DNA of 64,000 bases from Triticum aestivum (GCF_018294505.1 NC_057804.1:249544156-249608155); one strand, 5' to 3'; shown: positions 36,444 through 48,780, counted from the first letter of the stretch. Notes: generated from the sequence alone by a model not told the origin. Program-made: numbers and translations.

Positions 36444-39400
36444 TGTAACACCCACGATGCGGCTATATCTCTCATGTGTCGAGGCACGACTTAGAGGCAT
36501 AACCGAATTGTAGGTTTTGTCGCAAGAAGGGTCATCTTCACACAATCCCATGTAATGAAAAAGAACAGGATAAAGAGAGTTGGCTTACAATCGCCACTTC
36601 ACATAAAACATAAATAAATTCATACATCATTCAAAATACACACATAGACCAACTTCGGTTAAATCCAAATGAAAAGAAGATAACCCCAAATGCCAGATCC
36701 TCGATCGTCCCAACTGGGCTCCACTACTGATCATCAGGAAACGAAACATAGTAACAACCAAGGTCCTCGTCAAACTCCCACTTGAGCTTGGTTGCGTCAC
36801 TTGCACTAGTATCCTCTGCACCTACAACTGTTTTGGTAGAATCTGTGAGTCACGAGGACTTAGCAATCTCACACCCGCGAGATCAAGACTATTTAAGCTC
36901 GTGGGTAGGAAAGGGGTAAGGTGGTGGAGCTGGAGCAAGCACTAAGCATATATGGTGGCTAACATACGCAAGTAAGAGCGAGAAGAGAAGCAACGCATCG
37001 GTTGAGAAGCTAGAAGTGATCAAGAAGTGATCCTGAAACTGCTTACGTTCATACATAAACCAAAACCGTGTCCACTTCTCGGACTCCGCCGAAAAGAGAC
37101 CATCACGGTTACACACGCGGTTGATGCATTTTAATTAAGTCAAGTGTCAAGTTCTCTACAATCGGATATTAACAAATTCCCATCTGCCACATAACCGCGG
37201 GCACGGCCCTCGAAAGTTTAAACCCTGCAGGGGTGTCCCAACTTAGCCCATCACAAGCTCTCACGGTCAACGAAGGATATTCCTTCTCCTGGGAAGACCC
37301 GATCAATCTCGGAATCCCGGTTTAGAAGACATTTTGACAATGGTAAAACAAGACCACCAAAGCCGCCTGATGTGCCGACAAATCCTGATAGGAGCTGCAC
37401 ATATCTCGTTCTCAGGGCACAACGGATGAGACAAGCTATGAGTAAAACCAGCCCTCAAGTTTCCCCGAGGTGGCCCCATAGGCTGCTTGGTTCGGACCAA
37501 CACTCGAAGGAGCACTGGCCCGGGGGGGGGGGTTAAATAAAGATGACCCTCGGGCTCCGGAAACCCAAGGGAAAAAGGCTTAGGTAGGCAAATGGTAAAA
37601 CCAAGGTTGGGCCTTGCTGGAGGAGTTTTATTCAAAGCGAACTATCAAGGGTGTCGCATAAATCACCCAACCGTGTAAGGAATGCAAAATCAAGGAACAT
37701 AACACCGGTATGACGGAAACTAAGGCGGCAAGAGTGGAACAAAACACCAGGCATAAGGCCGAGCCTTCCACCCTTTACCAAGTATATAGGTGCATTAATT
37801 AAATAAGAGATATTGTGATATCCCAACATAATCTTGTCCATCATGGAGCAATCTTCAACTTCACCTGCAACTAACAATGCTATAAGAGGGGCTGAGCAAA
37901 GCGGTGACATAGCCAAACAACGGTTTGCTGGGAAAGAATGGTTAGAGGCTTGACATGGCAATATGGGAGGCATGATAAACAAGTGGTCGGTAGCGCAAAC
38001 ATAGCAATAGAGCAAACAACTAGCAAAGCAAAGATAGAAGTGATATCGAGGGTATGGTCATCTTGCTTGAGATCCCGCAAGAAAGAAGAACGAGTCCATG
38101 AAGAAGACAAACGAACGTAGTCGAACGAATCCTCACAACTCCGGAACGAAACCGAAGCTAACGAGAGAAGCAAACCAGAAAGAAGCAAACAACATGGTAA
38201 AGACACAAGCATAATCATGGCATGATGCACAATCAATTATGATGCATGTCCAGTTTAATGAGGCATGGCAAGGTGAAGCAAACAACACTACTATTTAAGT
38301 GGAGCTCAATATGCAACGAGTTGCATATTGACGAAACACCACATTGAAGTTATTTAGTTCGCTCTCGTTTAGGCTACCCAATATTAAATGTTGTTAAACA
38401 TGGCAAGAGGTGAAACATAAGAAAACTACCTATATAGGCGAGTTCAAATGAAGCCAGAAACAACAAACAACAATTCCAGAAAATCCTCATGTCCATATTT
38501 CGAATTTGGTACTGTTCTGCCCTAAACCATATTTTAATGTTGTTAAGCAGTAAAACAAAGTGCACCAAGTTAATCTATGCATTTTTCCACCCAATTTACA
38601 TATAAAGTTTATTAAAATTAGAGCTACAGTTATTTAGTTATGAAATAAAGCATTTTAGCATGTTATTTAAGCAAAATAAAGCAAACAAAAATTTAAACAT
38701 TTTAAACAGGGATGAAAGTTGCATATTATGAAACTAGATGAAATTCTAAGCATTTTACATATATGAAGTTTTGACATATGGTGCATGGTTATCTAGTTAT
38801 GAAATGCATGAACAGCAAGGGTTTTTCTACAAATCTGCAAATCCTGGGATAATGACTAAATTCGCAGAGACTGGAAAAAAAAGTCCACGGGCCGAAACAA
38901 AACTGAACTGGGCTAGGGAAGCTGCTCACATTGGGCCTTGGCTGAAGCAGGCCAGCTGGGCTGGTTGGATCAAACGAGGGGAGGGGCGCGATCAACGCTC
39001 GAACGACTCGAGGCAGTGGCAGGGGCGTCCTCCTCCTGCTCGATGCAGAAGCAGAGGAAGAAGGCACGGCGGCTCGAGGGACTTGACGGGGCTCCATGAA
39101 GAAGATGGTGGTGGAGGCCGATCTGGATGAGGTGAGGTGGATCCCGGCGAGGGATTGGCCAGCGGTTCGATACAGGAACGTGGCCGTTCGCTCCCTCAAT
39201 GGAAGTAGAGGATGCGGCGCCAGGGGCTTGCAGGCGAGGCAGAGGAACTTGGCGTCGTGCAAGGTTAGGCGGAGAGGTGCAGGCGAGGAAGGCCAGGCGG
39301 CAGAGGGCAGCCGCGGATCTGGTCGGCGATGGGGTCGAGGAAGCTTCGGGCGGCGGCGGTTCCCTGGTGTGGCAAGTCAGAGAGAGAGACATGAGAAAGA

Positions 39401-40202
39401 TCAGGGGAAGACGAACATCAGGAGATAGAAGGGAAGAAGGGCGTGAGGAGCTGGCCTAATCCGGCGGTGCTGCTTCGGCGAGGCCGTCGACGGGTGCTGG
39501 CGCTCGGGGCCGAGGCGAGGAGGCAGTTGCCTCTGCGGGAGGATGCGGGGGGTGAGGCTGGGGTGCTGGGAGCCTCCTGGGCCGTCGGATCAGAGATCTG
39601 GCAGTCTAGATCGAGTGGAAGGTGGCCGCGGTGGTTGGTGGAGTGGATCCGAGGGAGGCAGGGGATCGGGCAGGTGCGGATTTCGAGGGGAGAGGAGTGG
39701 GGTGGCGGCGCAGCTCGGGATTGGGTGGCTGGATGGGACTAGATCCTAGTTTCTAGGGTTGTTGGCTATATATAGCAAGTCAGCTAGGTTTGGGGTTGAT
39801 CGGTCCCTCCGATCGTAATCGGACGGCCCAAAATAAATAGGTTAGGGAGTCTAATAAATAAAATGAAGATATCTTAGGGATACTTGGAGATGATCCGGGC
39901 CCATCGGTCATGACCGTGCGGTTCGGGTTGGGGGAAGTTTTCGGACACAAGCGAGGGGTCGATGCACTGTGCAAAGAGACACTGGTTTAGGCAAGAGGGA
40001 AAACGAAGAACAAGGTTGGTCTCAGAATGGTCAACAAAAGCAAGGGGGGGACGCGGCAACAACGATCGACTACGAATTTTATGAAAATATGCGGATGCAA
40101 TGCGCATGATGCTATGAGATGAGATGCAGCAAACAAATAAATACACATGATGATAACGAAAAACAAGGAAGGCGTCTAAAGCGTTAGTCTCGGGGCGTCA
40201 CA
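36444..40202 (-). repeat. 5' LTR of the LARD
   Basis: Same structure as its partner, with TATATATA at 39767-39774 and a GC-rich block at 38.9-39.7 kb. A G-run of 11 bases near 37522 corresponds to 6 in the other LTR. This is the LTR adjacent to the primer site. Confidence 0.92.
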
Positions 40203-40597
40203 TTATGACCTGTTCGGAGGTAAACTGCTAGGACACTTTAAACTTGTTGTATGCAGAAACAAGTTGAATAAAGCATAATTATAAATCACCGGCGTTTAGT
40301 AACCCGGCCTGGCTTTAAGACGATAAGTCGCCAGTATATGATGAGAAATTATCCGGTATTTGTTGACCCGGCCTAGTTTTGGACTATAAGTCGCCAGTAT
40401 ATATTTGGATTACTCCATTGGAATCATGCACTTATAAATCATTGGGTATATTATTCAAGTCTATAATAGCCATGGCTGGATTTTTATTATGGATATCAAT
40501 AACCAGTATTATGATTAAGGTTTTCAAAGTCGCTTTAGCGCAATGGCTATAATATTATCAATGAATATGATTTATTCTACAATGGAGGGAATAGTCC

Positions 40598-41085
40598 TGA
40601 GTCGCTGCAGGCTTACGACCCGACACTTGGGGGCTACATTATTCAAAGTTGAGATTATATCAAATATGCAAGTCTCATGTCGCTGCAAGCATGCACCATG
40701 ACACTTGGGGGTAATGTAAAGTCATTTTTTGATCATCTTATTGAAGACCCGACTCATCACATTATAATGAGCCGGCCCTTGGGGGCTACCAATTGCTCCT
40801 GTCAACAATTCAAGGTACACAAGTCTTAATCCATTATACTGAAGGGTCCACTCCTTAGTTGGTAAAACACAAAGCTCTAACCTTGTGGACGTGGGTTCAA
40901 GCCCCATGATGGGGGTTACATCATATGATGTTCTTTTCAAAGAAGTATATATAAAGTCCCATCTCAATATTATCTTACTGAGCCGGCCCTTGGGGGCTAC
41001 ACTGGTTCAAGTTTTTATGAGTATAAAGCAATTACAAGTCCCAGGTTGCTGCAAGCATGACAACCCGACACTTGGGGGCTACATA
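40598..41085 (+). repeat. recurring polypurine-like CTTGGGGGCTAC units
   Basis: CTTGGGGGCT occurs at about 40626, 40779, 40988 and 41070, with a variant at 40704. Three of these sit in a longer unit that includes GCTGCAAGCATG or GCTGCAGGC and GACCCGACA or a variant. The word looks like a plus-strand priming tract repeated before the 3' LTR. Confidence 0.7.
40844..40916 (+). pseudogene. tRNA-derived sequence (degenerate)
   Basis: The order of parts matches a tRNA: CTTAGTTGGTAAAACAC resembles a D-arm/A box, ACAAAGCTCTAACCTTGT an anticodon arm with an imperfect stem and short loop, and GTGGGTTCAAGCCCCAT an intact T-arm/B box. The acceptor ends do not pair and the anticodon loop is one base short, so it is not a working tRNA gene. 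It may derive from a tRNA-Ile-like gene or be the head of a SINE. Confidence 0.5.
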
Positions 41086-41636
41086 TATGGAGTATTCAGT
41101 TTTTACTAGTGACTGAGATGAACAAAATGGATTTCTTCAAAGTGGCAGTTATTATATGGAAACAAGTCTCAAATCATCACTTTGTTCTGTTCAAGACTTG
41201 GGGCCTAGAGGTAATATGGATATAAGGGACAAATATCTTCCAATTTTCAGTTTTGAGCAAACCAGATTGACCCGGCATCACCAATCATTATGACCCGACA
41301 TCTGCAACAATCATGAACCAGCATTGGAGACAATCATGACCCGAAATATCAGTTTTTCTAACTCGGCGATTTTGGAAATCATAAACCATCGGAGCATTGA
41401 AGGCTGAGTCAAATGGCTTCTTTATTTACAATATTTTTTTCTACAAGCAAATTGATTATGAAGCTGGTCTACTGACCCGTATTTTTTAGAAGGAGGAAAT
41501 GACAAAGATTTAAGGATGATCAGGTGTCGGTTTAAAAGAATTTTTAACCCGGAGTACAACTTGTCAAAGTTGTTTTCTTGTGTTTGTTTACAAGATCAGT
41601 TTAACATGGAAAAAACAAAATTAAATTGTGGGCTAA

Positions 41637-42282
41637 TGTCGGGGTTATACCCCGCGGTATGAACCGGCCGGAAATATGACCCGGCCGGGCCTGGCGGTTT
41701 ACTTGAGACCCGGTTGACATTTGGTGATTCACTAGCGACTCGCTCTGACCAGACGGTTTACAAGAAACCTACCTGAACAGTATGACTCACTGGTAACCCG
41801 GCGGGCGGGACAAACGGATGACAAGGCCCAAGGCCTAGAAGGCCGGTTTATGTTAATGGCGGTCCGGTTTATGAGGAAAGCACAAGGAATATTCTCCTAC
41901 AAAGGAAGCAAGACTAGGACTCCACTTGTAATAGAGTAATCCTAATCCTACTAGGACTAGTCATGTAACCCGCCCCTTCAACATATATAAGGAGGGGCAG
42001 GGCTGCCTAAAGAGGGACAAGCAAGAAGAAACAATCTCTAGGGCTAGACATAACTAGGAGAGCCGGTTTAGGAGACTCCATGAGGATCATAATGAGACCT
42101 AGCCACAAACAACATGTAGGGTTATTACTGGATGATGTTTCCCGAGGCCCGAAGCTGTCTAAACCCTTATCTTGTGTTGCGTCTCTCGATTCCGCCCAAC
42201 CCCTCTCAAGCTACCACATAGATGTGTTGGCCTCGCGAATAAGTCCTCACACTAGGACATCTACCGTGACAATTCCACGACA
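41637..42282 (+). repeat. 3' LTR of element C
   Basis: TGTCGGGGTTATACC to CACGACA, 646 bp, with TATATAA at 41984-41990. It matches the left LTR along its full length with scattered substitutions. Confidence 0.92.
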
Positions 42283-42325
42283 ACTATGGTTGATCTTCAC
42301 GAAGTAGGCGATCTCCTTGCGTGGC
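42283..42325. other. fragment of an unidentified repeat (right part)
   Basis: The sequence after the ACTAT target copy (GGTTGATCTTCACGAAGTAG and on) continues the repeat interrupted at 21438. Its resemblance ends near 42325, where element B material appears to begin; the exact join is uncertain. Confidence 0.4.
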
Positions 42326-42329
42326 TGGC

Positions 42330-42640
42330 GTGGGAAGGACAGAGAAGACGAAGAAGGCGGGTGGTGGGCCATCAAGTCGGAGTACGATGGCACAGACGCC
42401 TTCATAGCGTATTGGCAGGCTGCTGCCTCATCTTCCAGCTATTCTCCCGGCGCCATCATCACCAGCCCTCTTCTGGATGGCCACCGGGATGGTCTCTTGG
42501 TGCCTTCTGCTGCTCGTACCTCGCCTAGGCGCTCCTTTTGCCCTCCTGCCACCTTGTTTCCATTCCTGGGGAGAGGGACGAAAAAGGGATTACGGGCACC
42601 TTATCTCTTCTTAGTTTGTAAGCCCACGGGTCTTAGCTAA
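42330..42640 (+). other. short open frame of unknown nature, antisense to copy B
   Basis: An open frame of about 100 codons (GGWWAIKSEYDGTDAFIAYW near its start, then Ser/Pro-rich) ends at 42640. It lies on the strand and in the place where copy A keeps the last exon of its antisense gene, but I see no similarity to that exon. It could be the tail of a different antisense gene, or chance. From 42641 to 43420 I see no gene; the stretch resembles copy A's spacer only near 43330-43390. Confidence 0.3.
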
Positions 42641-43104
42641 ATTTAAAACTTGTAATCCCCTTTCTCATGTTTATGTTTCATACGAACTATACCTGTATGG
42701 GAAGTATTAATGAAAAAAGGGTGCTTGTCGGGTTCTTTGTGCGTGAGCGAAGCTCATACCAAGGAACCAATCCTTGTTATTTTTAAGATAAACATTATCA
42801 CCAGGAAACTGACCTTGTCGTCCCCTTACTCCATTCGACCACACTCATGCCCTGGGCGGAGGCAGGGGCAAAGTAGGGTTAGGCCCTACGCTTGCTTCCT
42901 TGTCACAAAGTCTACAACCAAACTCAGACCCAAGAGATAGTTCCCGGGTACTAGAAAAGGGGACCACGGTAGCCTAGGAATAAAACAAGGTTTCATACGT
43001 CCCAATTTTATACGGAACCGCAAAACAGGGGATAAAGGACTTATCTGAATCTGCAGCCCCTCGGCAACCTTGGCTTGCCGGGGTTGGATCCTTGTGTCTT
43101 CAGC

Positions 43105-43129
43105 CCCCGGCAACTTTGGCTTGCCGGGG
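43105..43129. repeat. perfect 9-bp inverted repeat CCCCGGCAA/TTGCCGGGG
   Basis: Stem arms 43105-43113 and 43121-43129 with a 7-base loop. A similar imperfect hairpin lies 46 bases to the left. The arm is the same CCGGCAA/TTGCCGG word that is abundant in copy A. Confidence 0.85.
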
Positions 43130-43420
43130 CCAGAGCGCCGGCTCGTTCACTTTCTTCCAATAGCTCAGCAGAAATGTCCATGTACCCTGCGAACCAAAGA
43201 GGACAGAAAGGAACAGAGAGACGCACACTCGACCTCTATGCTAGGGGTTAGTCACTACTAAGCACTATCAAACCTAATTGAGGGAGAGACTCAACCTATC
43301 ATGCATGCTATAACTTAGGTCGCTAGCGCTTCATTTATTTATGCTTAGGGTCTGCGCTACATGCCTTGTCGGCAAGGCTTGTACAAAAGGTGGTTTGCCG
43401 GGGGGCCCGGCAGCCATGCC

Positions 43421-44580
43421 TTATGCGTAAAACTTGCAAAGATGCTCGATGTTCTAGGAGTTGCTCACTAGAATGGTATCTTTGGTCTCCGGGCAGACTG
43501 CACCGGGCCTGGTGACTCGTATTACCCCATAAGGGCCTTCCAAATTCGGCGTCAACTTGTTGGAATTCTTGGCCGATTGAACGCACCGAAGAACATGGTC
43601 GCCTTCCTCAAAGCTTCGGGCATGAACCTTGCGGCTATGATAGTGGCGCAAGGCTTGCTGGCAGCACGCTACTCTCACAGCCGCCTGAAGACGATCTTCC
43701 TCAAGGAGCATTGCATCATCTTGCCGCAAGCTCTCTTGCTCGAGCTCGTCACAAGCGAGCACTCGAGGAGACCCGTATGTGAGTTCCGTGGGGAGAATTG
43801 CCTCTACCCCGTATAGCAGGGAAAAGGGTGTCTGGCCGGTGGCTCGATTTGGTGTCATCCTCATCGACCAAAGAACCACACGCAACTCATCAAAAGTCTT
43901 TGTCCTTAGGCCTCGCAGCACTTCAGCATTTGCCCTCTCCGCCTGGCCATTGCTCTGTGGGTGTGCCACGGAAGCGAAACAGACCTTGCTGCCGAGGTCT
44001 TCTATGTATTGCATGAAGGTGTGGCTTGTAAACTGCGTGCCGTTGTCGGTGATGACTCTACTTGTCACACCACAACGGCAGACTAGCCCCTTGAAGAATT
44101 TGATGCCTGACTGTGCTGTCACCTTCCTCACTGCTTCCACCTCCGACCACTTTGTGAACTTGTCGATTGCGACGTACAAGTACTCAAAACCCCCGATAGG
44201 GCAGGGGAAAGGGCCCAGTATGTCGAGCCCCCAGACCGAAAATGGCTAGGAGAGAGGGATTGTTTGAAGGGCTTGAGCTGGCTGATGAAGCTCCTTTGAA
44301 TGGAACTGACACGCTTCACACTTTGTTACTAGTGTCGTTGCATCCTGGAGGGTAGTGGGCCAGAAGAAACCTTGCCGGAAGGCCTTGCCGGCAAGGGCTC
44401 TCGACCCTATGTGGGAGCCACATATGCCTCCATGTATCTCTGCCATCACCTCCAGTCCTTCCTCCCGGGGAATGCACTTCAATTTCACGCCGTTTGGTCT
44501 TTTTCTGTATAGAACGTTGTCAACGAACTGGTACATGGCAGACTGATGGGCTACTTTCTCCGCTTCTTCCTGTTCCTTAG
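43421..44580 (-). pseudogene. integrase, copy B
   Basis: HHCC region (HGGICGSHIG..KCEACQFHS) from 44580 to about 44270, then the core with YVAIDKF, VITDNGTQF and NGQAER, then a GPY motif (LEGPYGV) and NIEHLCKFYA before TAA at 43421-43423. Two TAG codons (44246-44248 and 43454-43456) each replace a Trp (TGG) seen at the same place in copy A. About eleven residues are missing in frame after KTFDEL compared with copy A. The N-terminus is joined to the rest of pol across the solo LTR 44581-48780. Confidence 0.88.
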
Positions 44581-47500
44581 TGTAACGCCCCGAGACCGAT
44601 GTGCCAGGTGTTCGTTCAGTTATTCGTTGTTGTTGTCTTGTCATTGGCTTGCGTGTTGCATTTCATCATGTCATCATGTGCATTGCATCATCATGTTTTC
44701 AAAACTTGCATCCGTCCCGGTCTCCTCGTTCCTTCCGTTGTACGTTCTGAGCCCAACCACACTTGCACGCGCCCGCGGCACGTCCGAAATATTATTTTAT
44801 TAGTGGCCGGAAAATGTTCTCGGAATGGGTTGAAAGTTGGCATGCGGTGTCGTTTTGTTGTCAGTAGACCGCCTGCCAAGTTTCACCGCATTCGGAGTCC
44901 GTTTGACGTCCCAACGGATAAATATAGCGGCAATAGTAGCCGGTCTAACGTTGGACGTTTTCAGTCTCCGGAAACAGTCGCCGGGCCTCCCTTCCTTCTC
45001 TTCTCTCAGCTCGAGACCGTCTGCACAGCCCACCTAGTCCATCCTCCTTCCCCTCTTCGCTTCCGGAGTTGCTCGATGCGATCGCGCGGTCCGAAACCCT
45101 CTCTGCACAGTGCATCGAACCCCTCACGCGAGCGCCCGAAAGCTGTCCCGGACCCGACTCGGACAGTCGTTACCGCTGTGTCCGGATCATCCCCAAACAT
45201 CTGCAAAATATCTTCGTTTTATTATTCGGGCTATCTAACCTATTTATTTACAACCGCCCGATTATAATCAGACGGACCGGATTAGTCCCTACCTAGTCCC
45301 CTGCCTATATAATCAGACCAAATCCCTAATTTCTAGGGATCCTCCTGAGCGCCGCCACTCTTCCTGTCTCCTCCTCATCGGGATCCTCCCGATCCAAAAA
45401 AATCACCTCGCAGCCCGCTTCTCTCCAGATCTGCCCGTCGATCCACCTCGCGAGCAGCGCTCGTCCGCCGTGCCTCCAGCTCCTCCCGAGCAAGGGCCTC
45501 GCGCTCCTGGAGCCCTGTATCCTCTCGTTCCTGGGAGAGGAGCCTTCCCGAGCTTCTCCTCAACCCCGCCGGCCGACGAGGCGATGACCGAGGCCACCGG
45601 AGCAAGCCATCGCCGGCTACCAGTGGAACCCCGCGTCCCCTCTCTACCCTCCTTCCCTCGTTCTTCCTCCTCCCTCTGTATTCATCTCTCTCTCAGGGAT
45701 CTCTCTCTCTGCCTTGGACAGGAACCGCCCGCTCTCCTTCTTCTCAGGGAACGCCATGGCCGCCGCACCATCGAGACACTTCGACCTGGACCCCGGCCGG
45801 ATCGACGTAGCCCGCCGCCGTCCTGCTTCGCTAGCTCGGGCACGAGCGCCCCGTCTTCCTCCTCGTCGCGCGGATCCAGGAGGAGCCCCCGCCAGCGCCG
45901 CCGCTCCTCTGCGCCCTTGCTGCCCAAGCCGCCTGCATCCCCTGCTTCGTGAATGAGAAGACTGGCGCCGCACCTTCGTTGACTTGTCCCAGCGCCAGCG
46001 TGTACGAGATCCACGTCGCCCGCGCCTGGGTCTTCTCACCCGAGGCCCAGCTCCTCCCGAGCCGGCCCCTCTCCATGTCGCCCACTCCCTGGCGTCAAGC
46101 CAGGTCCAGCAGGCCCAGCCTGCCTCCCCTTCGCCAGTCCAGCCCCGCAGGCTTGGCCCGGCCAGCCTCTCCACCGAACGGCCCGCGAGGCCCAGCTGAG
46201 CACCCCCTGCCGGCCTCCCTTCTACCACCGAACCGGGCCGCGCCCATGGTGAGCTGCCTCCCAGTGCCTACCACTGTTGGGCTTGCCCCAGATTCAGCCC
46301 GTCATGTGTTTTTTTTCAGCGCCTGAATTTTTCCTATTATCCAGAGACTGCCAGTTTTACAGTTTAGACCCTCATGTTCATGCATTTAATAACTCATGAA
46401 CCGTGCATCGGATTTAAATGTTTTATATATGAAACTTGCTCAGAATTTTGTGTAGATTAATAATATCCAACTTTCATCTATGTTTATAATGTTTAAAATG
46501 ATGTTTGATTAAATTTGCTCCTATGCCATGCTAAAATGATTTAATTCATAACTAAATAACCGTAGCTCCGATTTAAATAAACTTTATATGTAAATGGGGT
46601 AGAATTTTGCCTAGTTTAACATGGTGGCCTTACTTTGCATGTTTAACAACCCTAAAATTGTGTTTAGGACAGAACAGGACCTAATCTAAAAATATGCATA
46701 TGGGGAGTTTCCGGAATTGTTGTTCGTTGCTTCCGGCCTCATTTAAACTTGACTAGATAGGTAGTTTTACTTTGCTTCACCCTCTTGCCATGTTAACCAA
46801 CATTTAATATTGTTGAGTACATAAACGAGATCAAACTAAATAACATGTCGTGGTGTTTCATCAATAAGCAACTCGTTGCGTATTGAGCTCCACTTAATTT
46901 GTAGTGTTGTTTGTTGCACTTTGCCATGCCATGTTTCATTAAACCGGACATGCATCATACTTGATTGTGCATCATGCCATGTTGATGTGCTGGTTGTTTA
47001 CCATGTTGTTTGTTTCTTTCCGGGTTGCTTCTCTTGTTAGCTTCGGTTTCGTTCCGGAGTTGTGAGGATTCGTTCGACTACGGCCGTTTGTCTTCTTCAT
47101 GGACTCGTTCTTCTTCCTTGCGGGATTTCAGGCAAGATGACCATACCCTCGAAATCACTTCTATCTTTGCTTGCTAGATGCTCGCTCTTTTGCTATGCCT
47201 ATGCTACGATGCCTACCATTTGCTGGTCAGCCTCCCAAATTGCCATGTCAAACCTCTAACCCACCATGTCCTAGCAAACCGTTGATTGGCTATGTTACCG
47301 CTTTGCTCAGCCCCTCTTATAGCGTTGTTAGTTGCAGGTGAAGATTGAAGTTTGTTCCTTGTTGGAACATGGAGATGTTGTTCCTTGTTGGGACATTTAT
47401 TTACTTTTTGGGATATCACAATATAACTTATTTAATTAATGCATCTATATACTTGGTAAAGGGTGGAAGGCTCGGCCTTATGCCTGGTGTTTTGTTCCAC

Positions 47501-48780
47501 TCTTGCCGCCCTAGTTTCTGTCATATCGGTGTTATGTTCCCGGATTTTGCGTCCCTTACGCGGTTGGGCTATAATGGGAACCCCTTGACAGTTCGCCTTA
47601 AGTAAAGCTTCTCCAGCAATGCCCAACATTGGTTTTACTATTCGCCACCTAGCCTCTTTTTCCCTTGGGTTTCGCGGACTCAAGGGTCATCATTATTTTA
47701 CCCCCCCCGGGCCAGTGCTCCTCTGAGTGTTGGTCCAACCTATCAGCTGCCGGTGGCCACCAGGGGCAACTCTGGGTTGGCCTACCCGTACCTTGGACAA
47801 TCTGAGTGTGCCCTGAGAAAGAGATATGCGCAGCTCCTATCGGGATTTGTCGGCACATTCGGGCGGTGTTGCTGGTTTAGTTTTACCCTGTCGAAATGTC
47901 TTGTTGTACTGGGATACCGAGTCTGATCGGAGGGTCTCGGGAGGAGGTCTATTCCTTCATTGACCGTGAGAGCTTGTGATGGGCTAAGTTGGGACACCCC
48001 TGCAGGGATTTGAACTTTCGAAAGCCGTGCCCGCGGTTATGGGCAGATGGGAATTTGTTAATGTCCGGTTGTAGAAAACCCGAAGTCGACCTTAATTAAA
48101 ATACATCAACCGTGTGTGTAACCGTGATGGTCTCTTTCCGGCGGAGTCCGGGAAGTGAACACGGTGTTGGAGTTATGCTTGACGTAGCTTGCTATAGGAT
48201 CACTTCTTGATCATACTTTTATCGACCGTGCTTTGCCTTCTCTTCTCGCTCTCATTTGCATATGTTAGCCACCATATATGCTAGTCGCTTGCTGCAGCTC
48301 CACCTCATTACTCCATCCTTCCTATAAGCTTAAATAGTCTTGATCTCGCGGGTGCGAGATTGCTGAGTCCCCGTGGCTCACAGATACTTCAAAAACCAGT
48401 TTGCAGGTGCCTATGTTACCGAGCAGGTGACGCAACCAATCTTAAGGAGGAGCTCGATGAAGATCTTGCCCTTTGTGTTGTTTCGTTCTAGTTGATCAGT
48501 AGTGGAGCCCAGTTGGGGTCGATCAGGGACCTTTGTCGCATCTGGGGTTCTTCTTTTATTTTGGTTCCGTAGTCGGACCTTGATTGTATCTGGATGATGT
48601 AATGCTTTATACATGTAATTGTGTGAAGTGGCGATTGTAAGCCAACTATGTATCTCTTTCCCTTATGTATTACATGGGTTGTGTGAAGATTACCTCACTT
48701 GCGACATTGCTTTCAATGCGGTTATGCCTCTAAGTCGTGCTTCGACACGTGGGAGATATAGCCGCATCGAGGGCGTTACA
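44581..48780 (+). mobile_element. LARD-type solo LTR (4200 bp)
   Basis: Starts TGTAACGCCCCGAGACC and ends CATCGAGGGCGTTACA. Its start and end resemble those of the LARD LTRs (TGTGACGCCCCGAGAC and GTGGGCGTTACA), and the last kilobase is clearly related (GGCTATATCTCCCAC-type text seen in reverse). The flanks are CTTAG (44576-44580) and CTCAG (48781-48785), a target duplication with one change. No interior is present. Removing it joins the two parts of copy B pol in phase. It is in the opposite orientation to the LARD and the S copies. Confidence 0.88.
45306..45312 (+). promoter_or_regulatory. TATA box of the solo LARD-type LTR
   Basis: TATATAA about 725 bases into the LTR, followed by CCTAATTTCTAGGGATCC and a C-rich leader-like block up to about 46.3 kb. 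The LARD LTRs have the same arrangement (TATATATA, then AACCCTAGAAACTAGGATC). Confidence 0.55.

Larger units (their letters stand above)
29318..40202 (-). mobile_element. complete LARD-type retrotransposon (large noncoding derivative, Sukkula-like)
   Basis: Two long LTRs (29318-33082, 3765 bp; 36444-40202, 3759 bp) enclose a 3361-bp noncoding interior. A perfect TTATG duplication flanks it (29313-29317 and 40203-40207). The primer site beside the right-hand LTR shows it is on the - strand. Very long LTRs with an interior of about 3.5 kb without ORFs match the large retrotransposon derivatives described in barley and relatives (Sukkula; Kalendar and colleagues, 2004). The exact family is my inference from architecture. 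It is nested in element C. I counted about 15 differences over the first 230 aligned bases of the two LTRs. Confidence 0.92.
40203..41636 (+). other. element C interior, third segment
   Basis: The last interior stretch before the right LTR. It contains the series of CTTGGGGGCTAC words and the tRNA-like segment, and no protein-coding frame that I can support. Confidence 0.7.
21439..42282 (+). mobile_element. element C: noncoding LTR retrotransposon, split by two later insertions
   Basis: Two 646-bp LTRs (21439-22084 and 41637-42282), a primer site right after the left one, and flanking ACTAG/ACTAT (four of five bases match) define a complete element. Removing the S LTR (23566-27761) and the LARD (29318-40202) leaves about 4.5 kb of interior with no gag, pol or other protein-like frame. 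The interior is instead built of degenerate repeats, polypurine-like words and a tRNA-like segment. It must depend on another element's proteins. By eye the first 240 bases of the LTRs differ at roughly 20 positions, so it is old. Confidence 0.85.

Noticed and set aside
38771..39742. Several open frames in the LARD LTR, repeated at 31.67-32.6 kb
   Set aside because: They recur only because the LTR is duplicated; residues differ by shifted frames, and the block is a GC-rich leader downstream of the LTR TATA box.
45470..46326. Overlapping Pro/Arg/Ser-rich open frames on both strands
   Set aside because: GC-rich leader of the solo LARD-type LTR; several frames are open at once, as expected from composition.
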